DNA of 64,000 nt from Symbiotaphrina buchneri (Eukaryota > Ascomycota > Symbiotaphrinales > Symbiotaphrinaceae). Below are positions 23,701-35,112 of the stretch, in pieces. A model generated the notes under the pieces. The model saw nothing but the letters and a program-made list of their open reading frames with translations, searched no databases and was not told the origin of the DNA. The stretch is from assembly GCA_001599915.1 (NCBI GenBank), contig BCIG01000026.1, positions 1-64,000 on the forward strand. Direction: 5' to 3'. The position numbers and the translations under genes were made by a program. Each line of letters begins with the position of its first letter. Positions within the stretch are counted from its first letter, which is position 1.

Positions 23701-24727
23701 CGCTGGCTTCGGACAAAGCTTCATTTCAAGGCTGGTCGCCAAGCACGGGCTTTGCCGCTTTGACGGAGCGCGGGCTGCCCCGGTCATGCGACATGCTTGG
23801 GGGGATGTGATTGGCTGATGAATACACCGAGATGCTAATTCTTAAAATGCCACGGGAGCTATGTTGGTGTCCTAACTGGAAGTTGGTTTGGAGCCTTGGA
23901 GTCCCCGCGCCGCTGAAAAAGACGGTGGGTACGGTAGTCTGTTGCGGCACTCGTACTCGCGCAGTACTATTTTGGTGGTGCGCGACTTGTGCTTTTTACC
24001 TTAAGTGTACGCTTACTTTAGTGGCCTTGTTTAATTAAACTGCAGGTGCTGAGGGCCGAGGCTGGGCTGGTCTGGGCCGACTGCATGACGATGATGGGCG
24101 GACGAGACACCTGACTGACGCCCAGAAAAAATGATAGGAAAGAAGTGAGGAAGAGAAAAATGCTGCAACGTTACCCCAGCAAACCAAAACCGTCTCACGC
24201 CCGCCCGCCCAGGCGCCGCACGCACTTGTGACGGGCGCGGTCTTAGCAGGGCGCCCCCAATCGGAAATAGAACAAACAAGACAGGCCAGATTGGGTAGAG
24301 GCACATGCGGGATGCTGTGATCAAGTGGTCTCTGTCTTGCCTGTCTTGACCCACTCCCCCTTTCAGCTCGCTCGGTCCCTCCCGCCCCCATGTGACTCGC
24401 GCTGAATGAAATTGGACGCACCTTTTTTCTGCCTCTCACATCCTAGCGCTCGGCCGTGTGTCATTGGCCAATTCTGGGCTCAGGCCTCGCATGCGGACTG
24501 GGTACCATGTCAACATCCCCAGTACCCCAGACGCTGATCCCCCTTATATTCCACCCTCCCCCCCAGAGCTGACCTGCTTTTCTCTTCCCTCTTCTCCCCT
24601 GAGCATCTTGTGAACTCCTCAGTTTCTCCAATCAATTGTGCTTAACATCCTCTGCCTCCGGGCACAACAACCTCCTAATAACCAAACCTTCGAGTAGCAC
24701 ACCGCTACTCACACACAACCAACAACC
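20725..24727. other. 4-kb gene-free region upstream of hexose-type transporter
   Basis: No convincing gene on either strand. It is GC-rich and not obviously transposon-derived. The proximal 200 bp look like a strong promoter: two CreA-type sites (CCCCAG) at 24517-24522 and 24525-24530, a TATA-like CTTATATT at 24543-24550, then CT-rich leader sequence. Further CTGGGG/GTGGGG matches occur at 22548, 22555 and 23386. A perfect 8-bp inverted repeat with a 2-nt loop lies at 21613-21630, and a 13-bp direct repeat at about 21894-21919. Confidence 0.45.
24517..24530. promoter_or_regulatory. Pair of candidate CreA carbon-repressor sites
   Basis: Two copies of CCCCAG (reverse of CTGGGG, matching SYGGRG) separated by two bases, about 200 bp before the ATG of a sugar transporter. 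Close pairs are the functional form for CreA in aspergilli. Function here is inferred. Confidence 0.45.
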
Positions 24728-26506
24728 ATGCCTGGTGGAGCCCCCGCCCCGGTGGCCCTCAAGGCGACCACCGAGGTCGAGCGGGTCGAGGCCCCCGTCA
24801 CCTTCAAGGCCTACATGATGTGCGCCTTTGCCTCGTTCGGTGGTATCTTCTTCGGCTTCGACTCTGGATACATTTCCGGCGTCGAGGGCATGAACTATAT
24901 CATCCACCACTACACCGGCAAACCCATCCCACCGGCGGGCGTCACCGACGCATCCTTCACCCTCCCCTCCTGGCAAAAATCCCTCATCACGTCCATTCTC
25001 TCCGCGGGCACCTTTTTCGGCGCGCTGACCGCCGGTGACCTCTCTGACTTCTACGGCCGGCGAACGACCATCATCGCCGGGTGCTTCATCTTCATCGTCG
25101 GCGTCATCCTGCAGACTGCCTCGACCGGCTATGGGCTCCTCGTGGCCGGGCGTCTCGTCGCCGGCTTCGGTGTCGGCTTCGTGTCCGCCATCATCATTCT
25201 ATACATGTCGGAGATCTGCCCGCGCAAGGTTCGTGGCGCGCTCGTCTCGGGCTACCAGTTCTGCATCACCATCGGCCTGCTCCTGGCGTCGTGCGTCGAC
25301 TACGGCACCCAGAACCGCATGGACACGGGCTCGTACCGCATCCCCATCGCCCTGCAGATGCTGTGGGCTTTGATCCTCGGCGTCGGTCTATTCCTCCTGC
25401 CCGAATCCCCCAGGTACTTCGTCAAGAAAGGCGAGCTGGACAAAGCCGCGGGCGTGCTGAGCCGCCTCCGCGGTCAACCCCGCGAATCGGACTACATCCA
25501 GCAAGAACTCGCCGAGATCGTCGCCAACAACGAGTACGAGCTGAACCTGATCCCGGACACATCGTACTTCGGCAGCTGGTTCAACTGCTTCAAGGGCGGA
25601 CTTCGCAACCCCAACTCGAACCTGCGGCGGACGATCCTGGGTACCTCGCTGCAGATGATGCAGCAGTGGACGGGCATCAACTTCATCTTCTACTTCGGGA
25701 CGACCTTCTTCCAAGAACTCGGCACCATCAAAAACCCCTTCCTAATCTCTCTCGTCACAACCCTCGTCAACGTGTGCTCGACGCCCGTATCCTTCTGGAC
25801 GATCGAGAAGTTCGGGCGGCGGCCGCTGCTGATCTACGGGGCGATCGGGATGTTCATCTGCGAGTTCATCACGGCGATCGTCGGCGTGACTGCGGGCCGC
25901 GAACACCACCACCCGGATGGCACCACGACTTATAATACGGGTGCCGTGTCCGGCATGATCGCTATGATCTGTATCTATATCTTCTTCTTTGCTTCGACGT
26001 GGGGCCCTGGCGCGTGGGTCGTCATCGGCGAGATCTTCCCCCTGCCGATCCGCTCGCGCGGTGTCGCGTTGTCGACTGCTAGCAACTGGCTCTGGAACTG
26101 CGTAAGCCCTCCTTTCTCCCCTTCGCACCTTCCTTCCCTCCTTCCCAACCTCCCCCCTTCTCCCACCTTTTCCCACCTCCACCACCAACAAAACTAACAC
26201 TCCCCCCTCCAGATCATCGCCGTAATAACGCCCTACATGGTGGGCACGGACAAAGGCAATCTCGGCGCCCGCGTATTCTTCATCTGGGGCTCGCTGTGCG
26301 TCTGCTGCTACGTCTACGCGTACTTCCTCGTCCCCGAGACCAAGGGCCTGTCGCTGGAGCAGGTCGATAAGATGATGGAGGAGACGACGCCCCGCACGTC
26401 CGCGAAATGGAAGCCCCATTCTACATTTGCGGCTGAGATGGGCATGACGGATAAGGGCACGCTGGCGCCGGAGTTGGTGGAGCATGCGGCGAGGGGGAGT
26501 GTTTGA
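24728..26506 (+). CDS. MFS sugar transporter, hexose type (Hxt/Rgt2-like)
   Basis: Two exons (24728-26101, 26213-26506) give 555 aa. Sugar-porter marks are all present: FFGFDSGYISGV in helix 1, DFYGRRTTI between helices 2 and 3, GRLVAGFGVGFVS in helix 4, PESPRYFVKKG after helix 6, QQWTGINFIFYFGTTFF in helix 7, EKFGRRPLLIYG between helices 8 and 9, GEIFPLPIRSRG before helix 11, and VPETKGLSLEQVDKM after helix 12. It is a plasma-membrane proton:hexose symporter or facilitator. The C-terminal tail of about 55 residues is short, so it is a carrier, not a long-tailed glucose sensor. Nearby CreA-type sites suggest glucose repression. Confidence 0.94.
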
Positions 26507-28210
26507 GTGTGGAGGGTAGTGGGGAGGAAGGGTGATGGTGTGTGTGGTGGAGGGGGGTGGAGTGGAGGGGATCTTAGGAGGGAGGTGCGGTGGTGTTGCT
26601 TTTCTCCGCTCCGCTCCGCAGGGGGATGGAGGGGAGCGGGGCGGATAATGGCTGGGGACGGTGCGAATCAAACTCGAAAAACTCTTATACCAAATGGCTT
26701 AGCTGCCACAGCGTGTCTGCAAGCTTTTGCAAAGCAAATCAAATCAAATATTAATTTATTATCTTTCAAAAAAGACGCTTCTTCCTTCGTAAACCTGTCA
26801 AGCAAACACTTCATGTCTTGGTATCTTGTGAACTGGCACGTGATTGCAGGCTTGGCGAGGCGGGGTACAACGATACTTTTACAAACTCCGCACCCTCTCA
26901 AGCTCTTCACCTCTCCACCGAAGCAGGATCTCCTGCCACGATGCATTCAGACCTCGAGAATAGTCTCAATGCCAGTCCTAAACCTGAAGTAACGAAATCC
27001 AACTCTCTACTCCTTTGTAAATTCCTTACATATGTCAAATCCAACCTCTTCCCCCTCCTGTCTTCCCTGCTGCCCCCTCCCTACAAACCATCCTGTAGAT
27101 CATCAAGTTGTACCCCATGGATGTTCTCCGGCACAAAGTTGCTGGCAGGACATCACGTCAGTCATACATCACACGGGGGTAGATCAGTTAGATCTAAGAT
27201 CAGCCAGATGTCGGTTCTATAAAGTGTATTTGGCCCTTTTCCAAAAGTATTATTGTCAACCCTTCCCCGGGGCTAGGGGGTTTCTTAGCCAAAGGGGGGT
27301 GGGTGGTGTGCCTTTACCCCACACTTTCCGAACCCGCTCGCCAGCTCCCCGCTTCCTAGGCGCCGCGGCGCATTTATAATTCAGCGCATACTGGGTAGCG
27401 TTGGTCTTCTCTGTTTTTAATGTGCCATACCATACTACCTTACCAATTGGGCTTGAGGATGAGCGGTGACACTGACGTTAATGGTACGGTAGATAGCTAA
27501 AGGTTCAAGGGATCGCAGATCGTCGGATCGGTGGAAGAGATCTAACTGATCGGCGGATCAGAGCTGGAGAGCTGGAGACCAGCGACCCCTTCACACCGTT
27601 ATGTATAATGGTCCGCCGTCAACAGCTCTGTTGTACGCATTCGCAGTGACGTTAAGAGGAGGGTGTATATGAGATGTTCCATGATGGCCCCGGTGTCGTT
27701 AGTGGCTGTGAAGGTACCGGTATGCTGATTCGGTGAGCACATCCAGCACATACTGCAATTCAGGACGAACAGCACTGGCTACACGAACCTTTTCTTCTAC
27801 GTCATCATCAACAGCGTTCATGCTCAAACGGCACAAACTGCACTCCGCCTGTCAGCGTGAAACGCTATAGATTGTTAGACCACTACAACACGTACGTTGT
27901 TTATAAGCTCTGTTTGAACCGCGCCTACATTTACTGCCCCTTTTGCGATTGACTTTTTTATCTTTCTTTTTACTATATATATTAAAATATATACTTAACA
28001 GGCAGATACGACCACAGGCAATGGAATACGACGCATCCCGTCCGCTCTGCTGAATCTAAGCCATTGACCGACTCGTCAGTACTAAGGTCGGGGACGACTT
28101 GGGAATCCGGGTTGTTGTATCTTTTTGCCTTTTTTTTGGCTCCTCTAGCCGAGGGATTAGACAGCTTAATTGGGCTGTGATTCGCTGATGGGACTTGGAA
28201 ATGTGGAGCG

Positions 28211-28252
28211 GAGGCTTGGAGGCTTGGCGGCTTGGCGGCTTGGCGGCTTGGT
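28211..28252. repeat. Tandem repeat, unit GGCTTGGC
   Basis: About five copies of an 8-bp unit (GGCTTGGC, first copies slightly diverged). Confidence 0.8.
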
Positions 28253-28583
28253 GAGTAGGATAGGGGTACGGGATTTGGGTTTCCCGCTTTCAATTGGTCT
28301 TGGGCATCTACGATGGTAATCGGCACGCCCCTGTTCTTGATAACCACACGCCCCTCTCATCTATCCGTATCCTATCATATCTATTCACAATCTCATCTCT
28401 CTACATCGTATCATATCTATCCGTATATCTCGTCTACCTACATCGTATCTTATCTATCTGTCTGTGTATTAACATCGTACTATCTGGTTTATCTCTATAA
28501 TGTTGGACCGATTAATCGATCAATCGATCAAAGGCGCCATCTTATAGATACTTGCGGACCGCCGTGATCCATCAACCCCCCCT

Positions 28584-28635
28584 GATCCATCAATCCATCA
28601 ATCCATCAATCCATCAATCCATCAATCCATCAACC
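28584..28635. repeat. Tandem repeat, unit ATCAATCC
   Basis: Six or so perfect copies of an 8-bp unit, directly beside the lost 3' end of the sugar transporter at 28682. Confidence 0.85.
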
Positions 28636-28681
28636 CGACTTTGGCTGGCCTTCTTCCAGGACCACCCGCCCACCTAGCCAC

Positions 28682-29968
28682 TCACCCACCCACCTTCGAG
28701 ATCAGCCAATTGAAAAAGTAATTGCATCCCGTCGACAACCCCATCGTCAGCACTCTCAGCCGCGAGCTCACAGCCTCACCTGCAATGGGCCAGCTGATGG
28801 TGCCAGTAAAGCCATTATAGAAGAAATTGAACATCAGAGCGAATCCCACCAACGCTCGTCCCGCATCCCGACTATGAGGCGCCACCGTGTATGCGACTGC
28901 AATGGCCAGCATGCACGCCGAGCACCCGCCAGCGCCGATCAGCAGCATCGAGCGGCGGCCGAAGACGTACTGCATGAGGACCATGCCTACAAGCACACCA
29001 ATGAAGCCCGTCATCGTGGACAGGATGGACGTCTGGAAGGGCTTGGAGATGCCGGCCTGCTGGTAGAAGAAGGTGCCGTATGAAATGATAAACCAGATCC
29101 CGGATGCAGCATGTGAGACAATGGCACCCACGCAGATGAGCGTGCGGCGGAGATCTGTGCCTTTGAACATGTCGAGCAGGGAAGCTGACTTGGCCAGCTC
29201 TTTCTCTTCGTCAATGCCCCTCTGCATCTCCACGAACTCTTCGTCCAGGAACTCCGGCGCTAGAGACGCTCCGCGCAGCCGAGCGAGAGCTTTCTTCGCG
29301 TCCTCGCCCCGGTTTTGCACGAGGAGCCAGCGAGGCGATTCCGGGACGAAGATCAACACGAGAGTGAGGAGTGTCGGGATGGCGAACAGGGCGGCCAAGG
29401 GGATCTGATACGCAAGCTTGGTGTGCCTCGTCTCGGTATAGTTGTCTGCAATGGCGCCGAGCAGACTCCCGATATTGACCCAGAAGCCAAAGAACGAGAC
29501 CAGCATGCCCCTCAGATGCGGGGGCGCCACTTCAACCGTATACACATTCGAGAACGTAATCAGAAACCCATTCGACAGTCCCAGAATAATCCTCCCGGCA
29601 TACAGCCTGCCCAAATTCGTGCTCGCAATCTGCACCGCACACGCCACAAACGAGACCGCGCACGCAGACCAAATCGCGGGTTTGCGCCCGAACTTGGCCG
29701 CAAAAGGCGCTGTCAGTAATGTGCCGATGATGGTGCCCACGTTGAGAAACGAGCTGATCAGCTGCTGCGGCTTGGTGGCGATGTTCCACCCGGATTTGGC
29801 TGCGGCGTCCTTGTACCCGAAGACTTCCAGGAAGCCGACCATGGCTTGGAAACCGGCGACGGCGGCCGTGTCGAAGCCGTATTGTGCGTTGGCCATGCTG
29901 ACGGCGCAGCAGATTAGCAGGCATTTCCAGTTTGCGAGGAGAGGCGTGTTGCGTTGTTGGCTGATCAT
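28682..29968 (-). pseudogene. MFS sugar/oligosaccharide transporter, C-terminally truncated
   Basis: A single frame of 428 aa starting MISQQRNTPLLANWK. Helix 1 (SMANAQYGFDTAAVAGFQAM), GRILGLSNGFLITFSNVY-like helix 4 residues, PESPRWLL after helix 6 and GRRSMLLIGAGG between helices 8 and 9 mark the fungal maltose/lactose-permease-like branch of sugar porters. The frame ends in helix 11 with NWLISKVGG. Relatives usually continue with helix 12 and a PETKGRT-like motif, reaching 500 or more residues. No downstream exon with that content is visible; the sequence runs into ATCAATCC repeats. A GTGGGT donor after ISK is possible, but no partner exon is seen. A TTATATAA box lies at 30053-30060, 85 bp upstream of the start. 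I judge it truncated and probably non-functional. Confidence 0.7.
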
Positions 29969-30785
29969 CTTGACGGTGGAATTGTGGATGCTGGGAGGGG
30001 GACCAGAAAATTTTACGGACGAGCAGGGGTTGGAGGTGGTGAAGGTCTGGACTTATATAAATGTTGGGGAGAAGAATGGGTTGGGGCGGATGGGGCTTCC
30101 CAAGACCCCGGATCTTGGTCCCCGCTCTGGGATATCCCACCCAGACCCACCCGCCCCTCAGCCAATATCCCGGTACGCGGCATCATTCTAGAGCTTGGAC
30201 CTCGGAGAGATTTGCTCAAAAACTCAAAAGCATCAGAGGAAGAGGGATATGTTCACCTTGGCCTTTGGTCGGCAATTATGTTCGGCATGGAGAGACCGGA
30301 AAAGAGTGGTTTTCCGACTGCAGGAGGCAGTTCCAGACTCGGATTCCATTTACCGCGCTCTTGGAAGGGAGAATGTTGAAAACTTTCACCCCAAAGCAGC
30401 CAATCAAACTCAACTTGTTTCCTCCAGGAGATTGGTGTGTTTATCAGGCCTCCCATGCGGGGGTATGCATGGTCATCATATCCGAGCACTAACCTCTTTC
30501 CAAGCGATACAATTGGCTACGAGATACTTCTCATCATGCCGCATTCGTTCAACCAGTGACCCACGGTCCCTCATGTCAACTGCCGTCTTCTGCTCATGAA
30601 CATCATGTGCGGTGCCGATAGCCGGTTCGAGGCATCAATGTGGGTGAGGATGGTGGTGGGTCCTTTCAACCCCATCAGCCCCACTGTCCGGACCCTGATA
30701 TCAGGAAACAAAAATATCTGGACAATTGCAAAACGCCTTCTACCCAATCCATCTGCAAGAGATATCCTCTGCGTACACAAGCAAG
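29969..30785. promoter_or_regulatory. Divergent promoter: sugar transporter and LeuCD-like gene
   Basis: About 820 bp between divergent starts. Contains the TTATATAA box (30053-30060) for the minus-strand transporter. I see no gene in it. Confidence 0.5.
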
Positions 30786-31673
30786 ATGGCGGATGCACAA
30801 CCACCTCCACCTCGTCCCATGACGGCCACCGAGAAGATCCTAGCTCAGCACTCTCTCGGGCTTGAAAGTCCATATGTCAAACCAGGGGACGTCCTGCGCA
30901 TCGCGCCATCCTGGCTTCTCACCTCCGAAGCCGCGTGGTTCGGGATGGAAAAGACCTACAACAAAATGGGCCGACCCGGCTTCCAGCGCAAAGACCGAGT
31001 CTGGCTAGCCCCCGACCACGTCGTGGACCCACGGGTCAACCACCAGCCCAAGCCCAAAGCCATGATCGAAGCGTGCGAGACGATCGCGCGGGAGATGCAG
31101 CTGGGGGACAACTACAAGCCGCCCAACACGACGATCATGCACACCGAGTTCTACCGCTCGCGGTGCCAGCCGGGCATGCTGGTCGTGGGCGCCGACTCGC
31201 ACACGTGCTCGGCCGGGGCGCTGGGCGCGCTGGCGATCGGCATGGGCGGCTCCGATGTCATCGTCCAGCTGGTCACGGGCGAGACGTACATCGAGGTCCC
31301 GGAGACGGTGCGCATCAACTTCGTTGGAAAACCGCCGCTGGGCTTGAGCGGCAAGGACGTCATCTTAGGTGTCCTGGGCCAGCTGAAGCGGAATACCGTT
31401 GCGGCCGACCGATTGGTGGAGTATACAGGCGATGGCTTGCAGTATCTCTCGTGTGATGCGCGGTTCGCCATTGGGAATATGACGACGGAGTTTGGCGGCA
31501 TTGGCGCCGTGGTCGTGCCCGACGCTGTCACTGCCAAGTATATGGACAAGCGCAAAGACCCGAAACATAAATCGAGCGGGATGTACTTCCGGCCGGACGA
31601 GGGCGCGCAGTACGCTGGTTCCTACGACATCGACCTCTCGCAGCTGAAGCATTTCGTGGCGCTGTATCCTTCT
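30786..31673 (+). pseudogene. Aconitase-family isomerase (fused LeuC-LeuD type), 5' part
   Basis: The first 296 residues of a fused 3-isopropylmalate dehydratase/homoaconitase-like enzyme, starting MADAQPPPPRPMTATEKIL. It shows the LeuC-type core: APDHVVDPRVNHQPKPK, DSHTCSAGALGALAIGMGGSD (split here as DSHTC with Cys141 as first 4Fe-4S ligand) and GKPPLGLSGKDVIL. The frame is cut after LYPS by a copia-type element; the rest continues at 44601 in the same frame. The 5-bp target CTTCT (31669-31673) is repeated at 44596-44600. Both halves otherwise look undamaged, so the gene was probably functional until recently. Such enzymes move a hydroxyl group by dehydration and rehydration in leucine, lysine or specialised dicarboxylate pathways. 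Confidence 0.88.
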
Positions 31674-32042
31674 ACTTGAACTTTGAAGGTTTCGCTAGAG
31701 GGCTTGGCACCCTATTCCTATCTCGTATCGGCCGGCCTAGAAACACGGTGATACTGCGCTCAGAAAGGTTGAATAAATGTGGCTTGTAGGAGGCCGATCT
31801 AGATAGGGGGCGGAGCACTGATTGCGTATTTTTATTGTGTGATTCACTGCGGTATCAGAGCTTGTAGGGAGGTGAGATTTCGCCTATAAGATGGGGAGAC
31901 GAACGCTCCCTCAACGGAGACAGCAGTTGCAGTTTCGAGTTTAGTGGTACTTATGTTCGCTAGTTATTTGTATGCAGTTTAGTGTACCTGAGCACCGCTT
32001 CGCTAAGCCTATGTCTACCCAGTAAACCTTATAGGTTCAACT
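31674..32042 (+). repeat. Copia 5' LTR
   Basis: 369 bp, beginning ACTTGAAC and ending GTTCAACT, nearly identical to 44227-44595. Preceded by target copy CTTCT (31669-31673). The exact end base could shift by two because both termini are short inverted repeats (TTGAAC/GTTCAA). Confidence 0.92.
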
Positions 32043-32054
32043 GGTTATGAGCCC
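32043..32054 (+). promoter_or_regulatory. Copia primer binding site, complementary to tRNA-iMet anticodon arm
   Basis: GGTTATGAGCCC sits directly after the 5' LTR. Its complement, GGGCTCATAACC, matches the anticodon stem-loop of eukaryotic initiator tRNA-Met. Drosophila copia and yeast Ty5 are known to prime from this internal, half-tRNA position and not from the CCA end. The match here is direct; use as primer is inferred. Confidence 0.7.
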
Positions 32055-32289
32055 GGCTTGCCGCCAGCTCTAATCAACTAGAAGCTTGATGTATAGCTAG
32101 CAAATCGCTACCACTAGCTGTCCAGGCCTTGGCTTCTATCATTTAGGGCAACCTGGATAGCAGCAGACGAAGCTGCAGGCTCCAGGGGATAGCTCTGACA
32201 GATGGAGAAGATGAAGCTCTTGTTCCTGTAGCCCAGGAAGAGCTGTAGAAGAAGACTGCCACCGTCATAGCGGCAGCAAGAAGCCATGA

Positions 32290-34498
32290 TATGCCCAAGG
32301 GGCAGACGCTCCTGAAGTACGACGGGAAGAACTTCATTCAGTGGCATAAGTTCATAAGGCGTCTGTTTATGTATACGGGCCTTCTGTACAGCATCATAGA
32401 GCGGAAGGAGCTATCTCCTCCGGAGGGAGACAAGAACGATCCTAAGTAGCTTAGATGGGCCATGGACGACGTAGCGGCCATGAATTGGCTTATCGCTGGC
32501 CTTGGAACGTATAGCGTACTGATAGACAGCGTCCTGGAAGGCATGAAACAGCAGTAGGAGCATCTCTAGGCGAAGCTCAAGATGTTCAGCAAGGACTAAC
32601 TGGTTTTAATTATCTAAAAATACCATTTGTTCCATATTAAGAGCAGGGAGTTGATCTTGTAAGCGTTATCCAGGCTTGACGGTATACAGCTGATGATAGG
32701 TGAAGCCGATCCGAACGAAAAGCCAACCAATATAAACAAGCTGATAATATTCCTGAGAGGCCTAGGGCTACAATATGCGATAATCAGGATGATACTTAAA
32801 AGCCAGAACATCTCTTATAAGGAGGCAATAAGCCGGTTGTTCAGAGAAGAATTCAAGCTTAGAGATTCATTATCCAAATCAGCTTTGATAGTGACCACCA
32901 TTAAAAGGGAACCGCTAAAAGAATTCAAACCTAATGACAAATTTGATTACATACCTTATAGGAAGAGATACCCTTTTAAGTTTTGGGAATATAATAAATA
33001 GAAGAGCTTTCTATAAGGGCAAGAGTCAATCAAGAGACAAAAGGCTTGTCAGGATAGGAAAAAGGCTAAACAAGACAAAGCAGCAGCAAGCAACAAGGTT
33101 TTAACAACAGCAGCTATTGCAATAGCTGATTCAACCAAGACCCAAGGTGATGCAATAGCCTAGCTTACAGTTGTAAATATAGAAGACAACTCTGTATCTG
33201 ACCCGGACTGGATAATTGATTCAGGAGCAACCTAGTATATAATGTCCTACTAAGGGGTATTCACCATTTATAGGCTTTTACAGGGTACTATCACCATTGC
33301 TGAACAAATGAAATTAGTTTCTGTAAGGGTAGGAAGCATAGAGATAACCTTCTGAAGAGGGGAGAGGGTCTATCTGGATGATGTTCTCCATGTCCTGGCA
33401 ATCAAGATAAACCTGATATCAGTTGGATAGCTTATTAGAAGGGGCATTAAAACAATATTCAATCAGTATGAAGTCTAACTATAACGGGCTGGACAATGGT
33501 TAGCGACTGTTATCCAAAGGGGAAATCACTATATTTTAGAGATGATTTGGATAATGTTTCAATCAATTGTTAAAGCAGTTCAAACAGCTATGATATCTGC
33601 ACCAGACAACCTTAGTACAAGGGTAAAAGCAGCACTGGCCAGCCCAGAGGAAAATGGGGATAACCAGGAGTATAACCTCTGGCATCGCTGCTATGGCCAT
33701 TTTGATAGTGATAAGATGACCAGCCTTCATCAGGTGATGGATGGTGTTCTCTTGTTGGTAGAGCCTAGTAGAAACGGACTGTGCAAGCTGTGTAATCAGT
33801 CAAAGTTGCTGAAAATAGATAACCTTATACGGCTGTATCAGGCTACCAGGCGGCTCAAGCGCATCTATACCGACTTCTGGGGCCTATATACAACACCAAG
33901 CTACAAAGGAAACCAATATATGCTGATGATAACGGATAACTACTCCAGGATACTATAGACTTATTTTACCAAGATCAGGACAGGCCTATACATCAGCTTT
34001 ATAAACTGGAAAGCCATAGCTGAGACAGAGTCAAAGGAGAAGCTTGCTATAGTACAGACAGACGGTATCAGAGAAAACCATAAGCTAACCATGTATCTAA
34101 AGCCAGAGGATATCCGTTTCAAGTTCACTGTCACATATACGCCATAGCAGAATAGCGTAACAGAAAGGGCTAACAGAACAGTGATGACAATGACCCATTC
34201 TATGTTGATAGATGCTAACCTTCCTACAGAGTTCTAGGAAAAGGCAGCTAAGATGGCCACCTGGCTGAAAAATCATATTCTGGTGCATGTTCATAGCCAT
34301 CTTGAAGATATAACTCTATATGAAGCTTGGAAGCTTAGATAGCCATATGTAGAAAAGCTTAGAATCTAGGGATATCTCTGTTTCGTCCATATACCCAAAG
34401 AGAAACGGACAAAGCTTGATCCAGTTGCATAGGAAGGTATTTTCATCGGATATCATAAGATAACAGGCTATTATAAGATCTGGGAGCCGAAAAGCAAG
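32290..34498 (+). other. Copia gag, protease and integrase remains (left of nested element)
   Basis: Fossil coding remains. Gag-like sequence lies at about 32290-33000. A protease-type DSGAT motif is near 33215. The GAG-pre-integrase zinc-type LWHRCYGHF is near 33680 and integrase-core sequence follows to about 34480. Decayed, with multiple breaks; not described further. Confidence 0.8.
34494..34498. repeat. Target duplication of nested gypsy element, left copy
   Basis: GCAAG directly left of the inner LTR; repeated at 42128-42132. It proves that the gypsy element inserted into the copia integrase region. Confidence 0.9.
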
Positions 34499-34904
34499 TG
34501 TGAGGGCTATATGCGACTGGCTTCTTAGGCTACTACAATATCTGGTGGAGGACACACGGCAAGGCGGCGGCAAGGGGATAGCTATCAGTCCGGTAGATTC
34601 CAAAACTAATCGCTGGCTATCCAAACATGGATCTGGCCAGCACTATATACCGGGACTCCTTTGAGTCCCTGCACTGGGTGGGAATGCCGTAGACCCGGTA
34701 TATGTAGACAGACTGCTGGCTGTCCGACAGGTGTCCGACGACCACACCCTTAGATATAACTAATGTACACCCCTAGGATCACTAGCATGCTAAGACGAAC
34801 CTGCCAAGGCAGATAAGGATGCCATATACCCAAGTCTCCGACGGCTATCCGTTGGGCGCTTCCTAACGTACCACTGGCTGGTTCACCAATGAGCACGGCT
34901 CACA
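34499..34904 (-). repeat. Gypsy 3' LTR (in element orientation)
   Basis: 406 bp, TGTGAGGG...GGCTCACA on the plus strand; partner at 41722-42127. In element orientation it is preceded by a polypurine tract (plus-strand ACTCCCCCTTCC at 34908-34919). Confidence 0.92.
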
Positions 34905-35112
34905 ATTACTCCCCCTTCCATGGCCTTGGTCCCTAAGGCCAGCAGTAAGTTGAGGTGGTAGCAGGAGTCATGTGAGAGCAGGATGCTTGCGATCACCTGG
35001 CCAAGCCTTGGTGATGCATACATTGTACAGCTTCACCTCACCTCACTTCTTACCTCACTTGCTTCCTACTTCACCTTATCCTTGCTCACCTCAAGCCTGA
35101 CAACATCCTTGT

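Larger units (their letters stand above)
26507..28681. other. 2.2-kb gene-free region with low-complexity repeats
   Basis: No gene supported. The middle contains an AT-rich tract (about 27970-27995). The right third is dominated by simple repeats: GGCTTGGC units, TATC-rich sequence at 28360-28490, and ATCAATCC units. It lies between the 3' end of the hexose transporter and the broken end of the next transporter. Confidence 0.5.

Noticed and set aside
28584-28635. Regular short repeats as a possible CRISPR-like array
   Set aside because: The unit is a continuous 8-bp microsatellite without spacers, in a eukaryotic genome.
30000-30785. Long plus-strand frames upstream of the LeuC-like start
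   Set aside because: They overlap the divergent promoter, have no recognisable domain and are not needed for a complete enzyme N-terminus.
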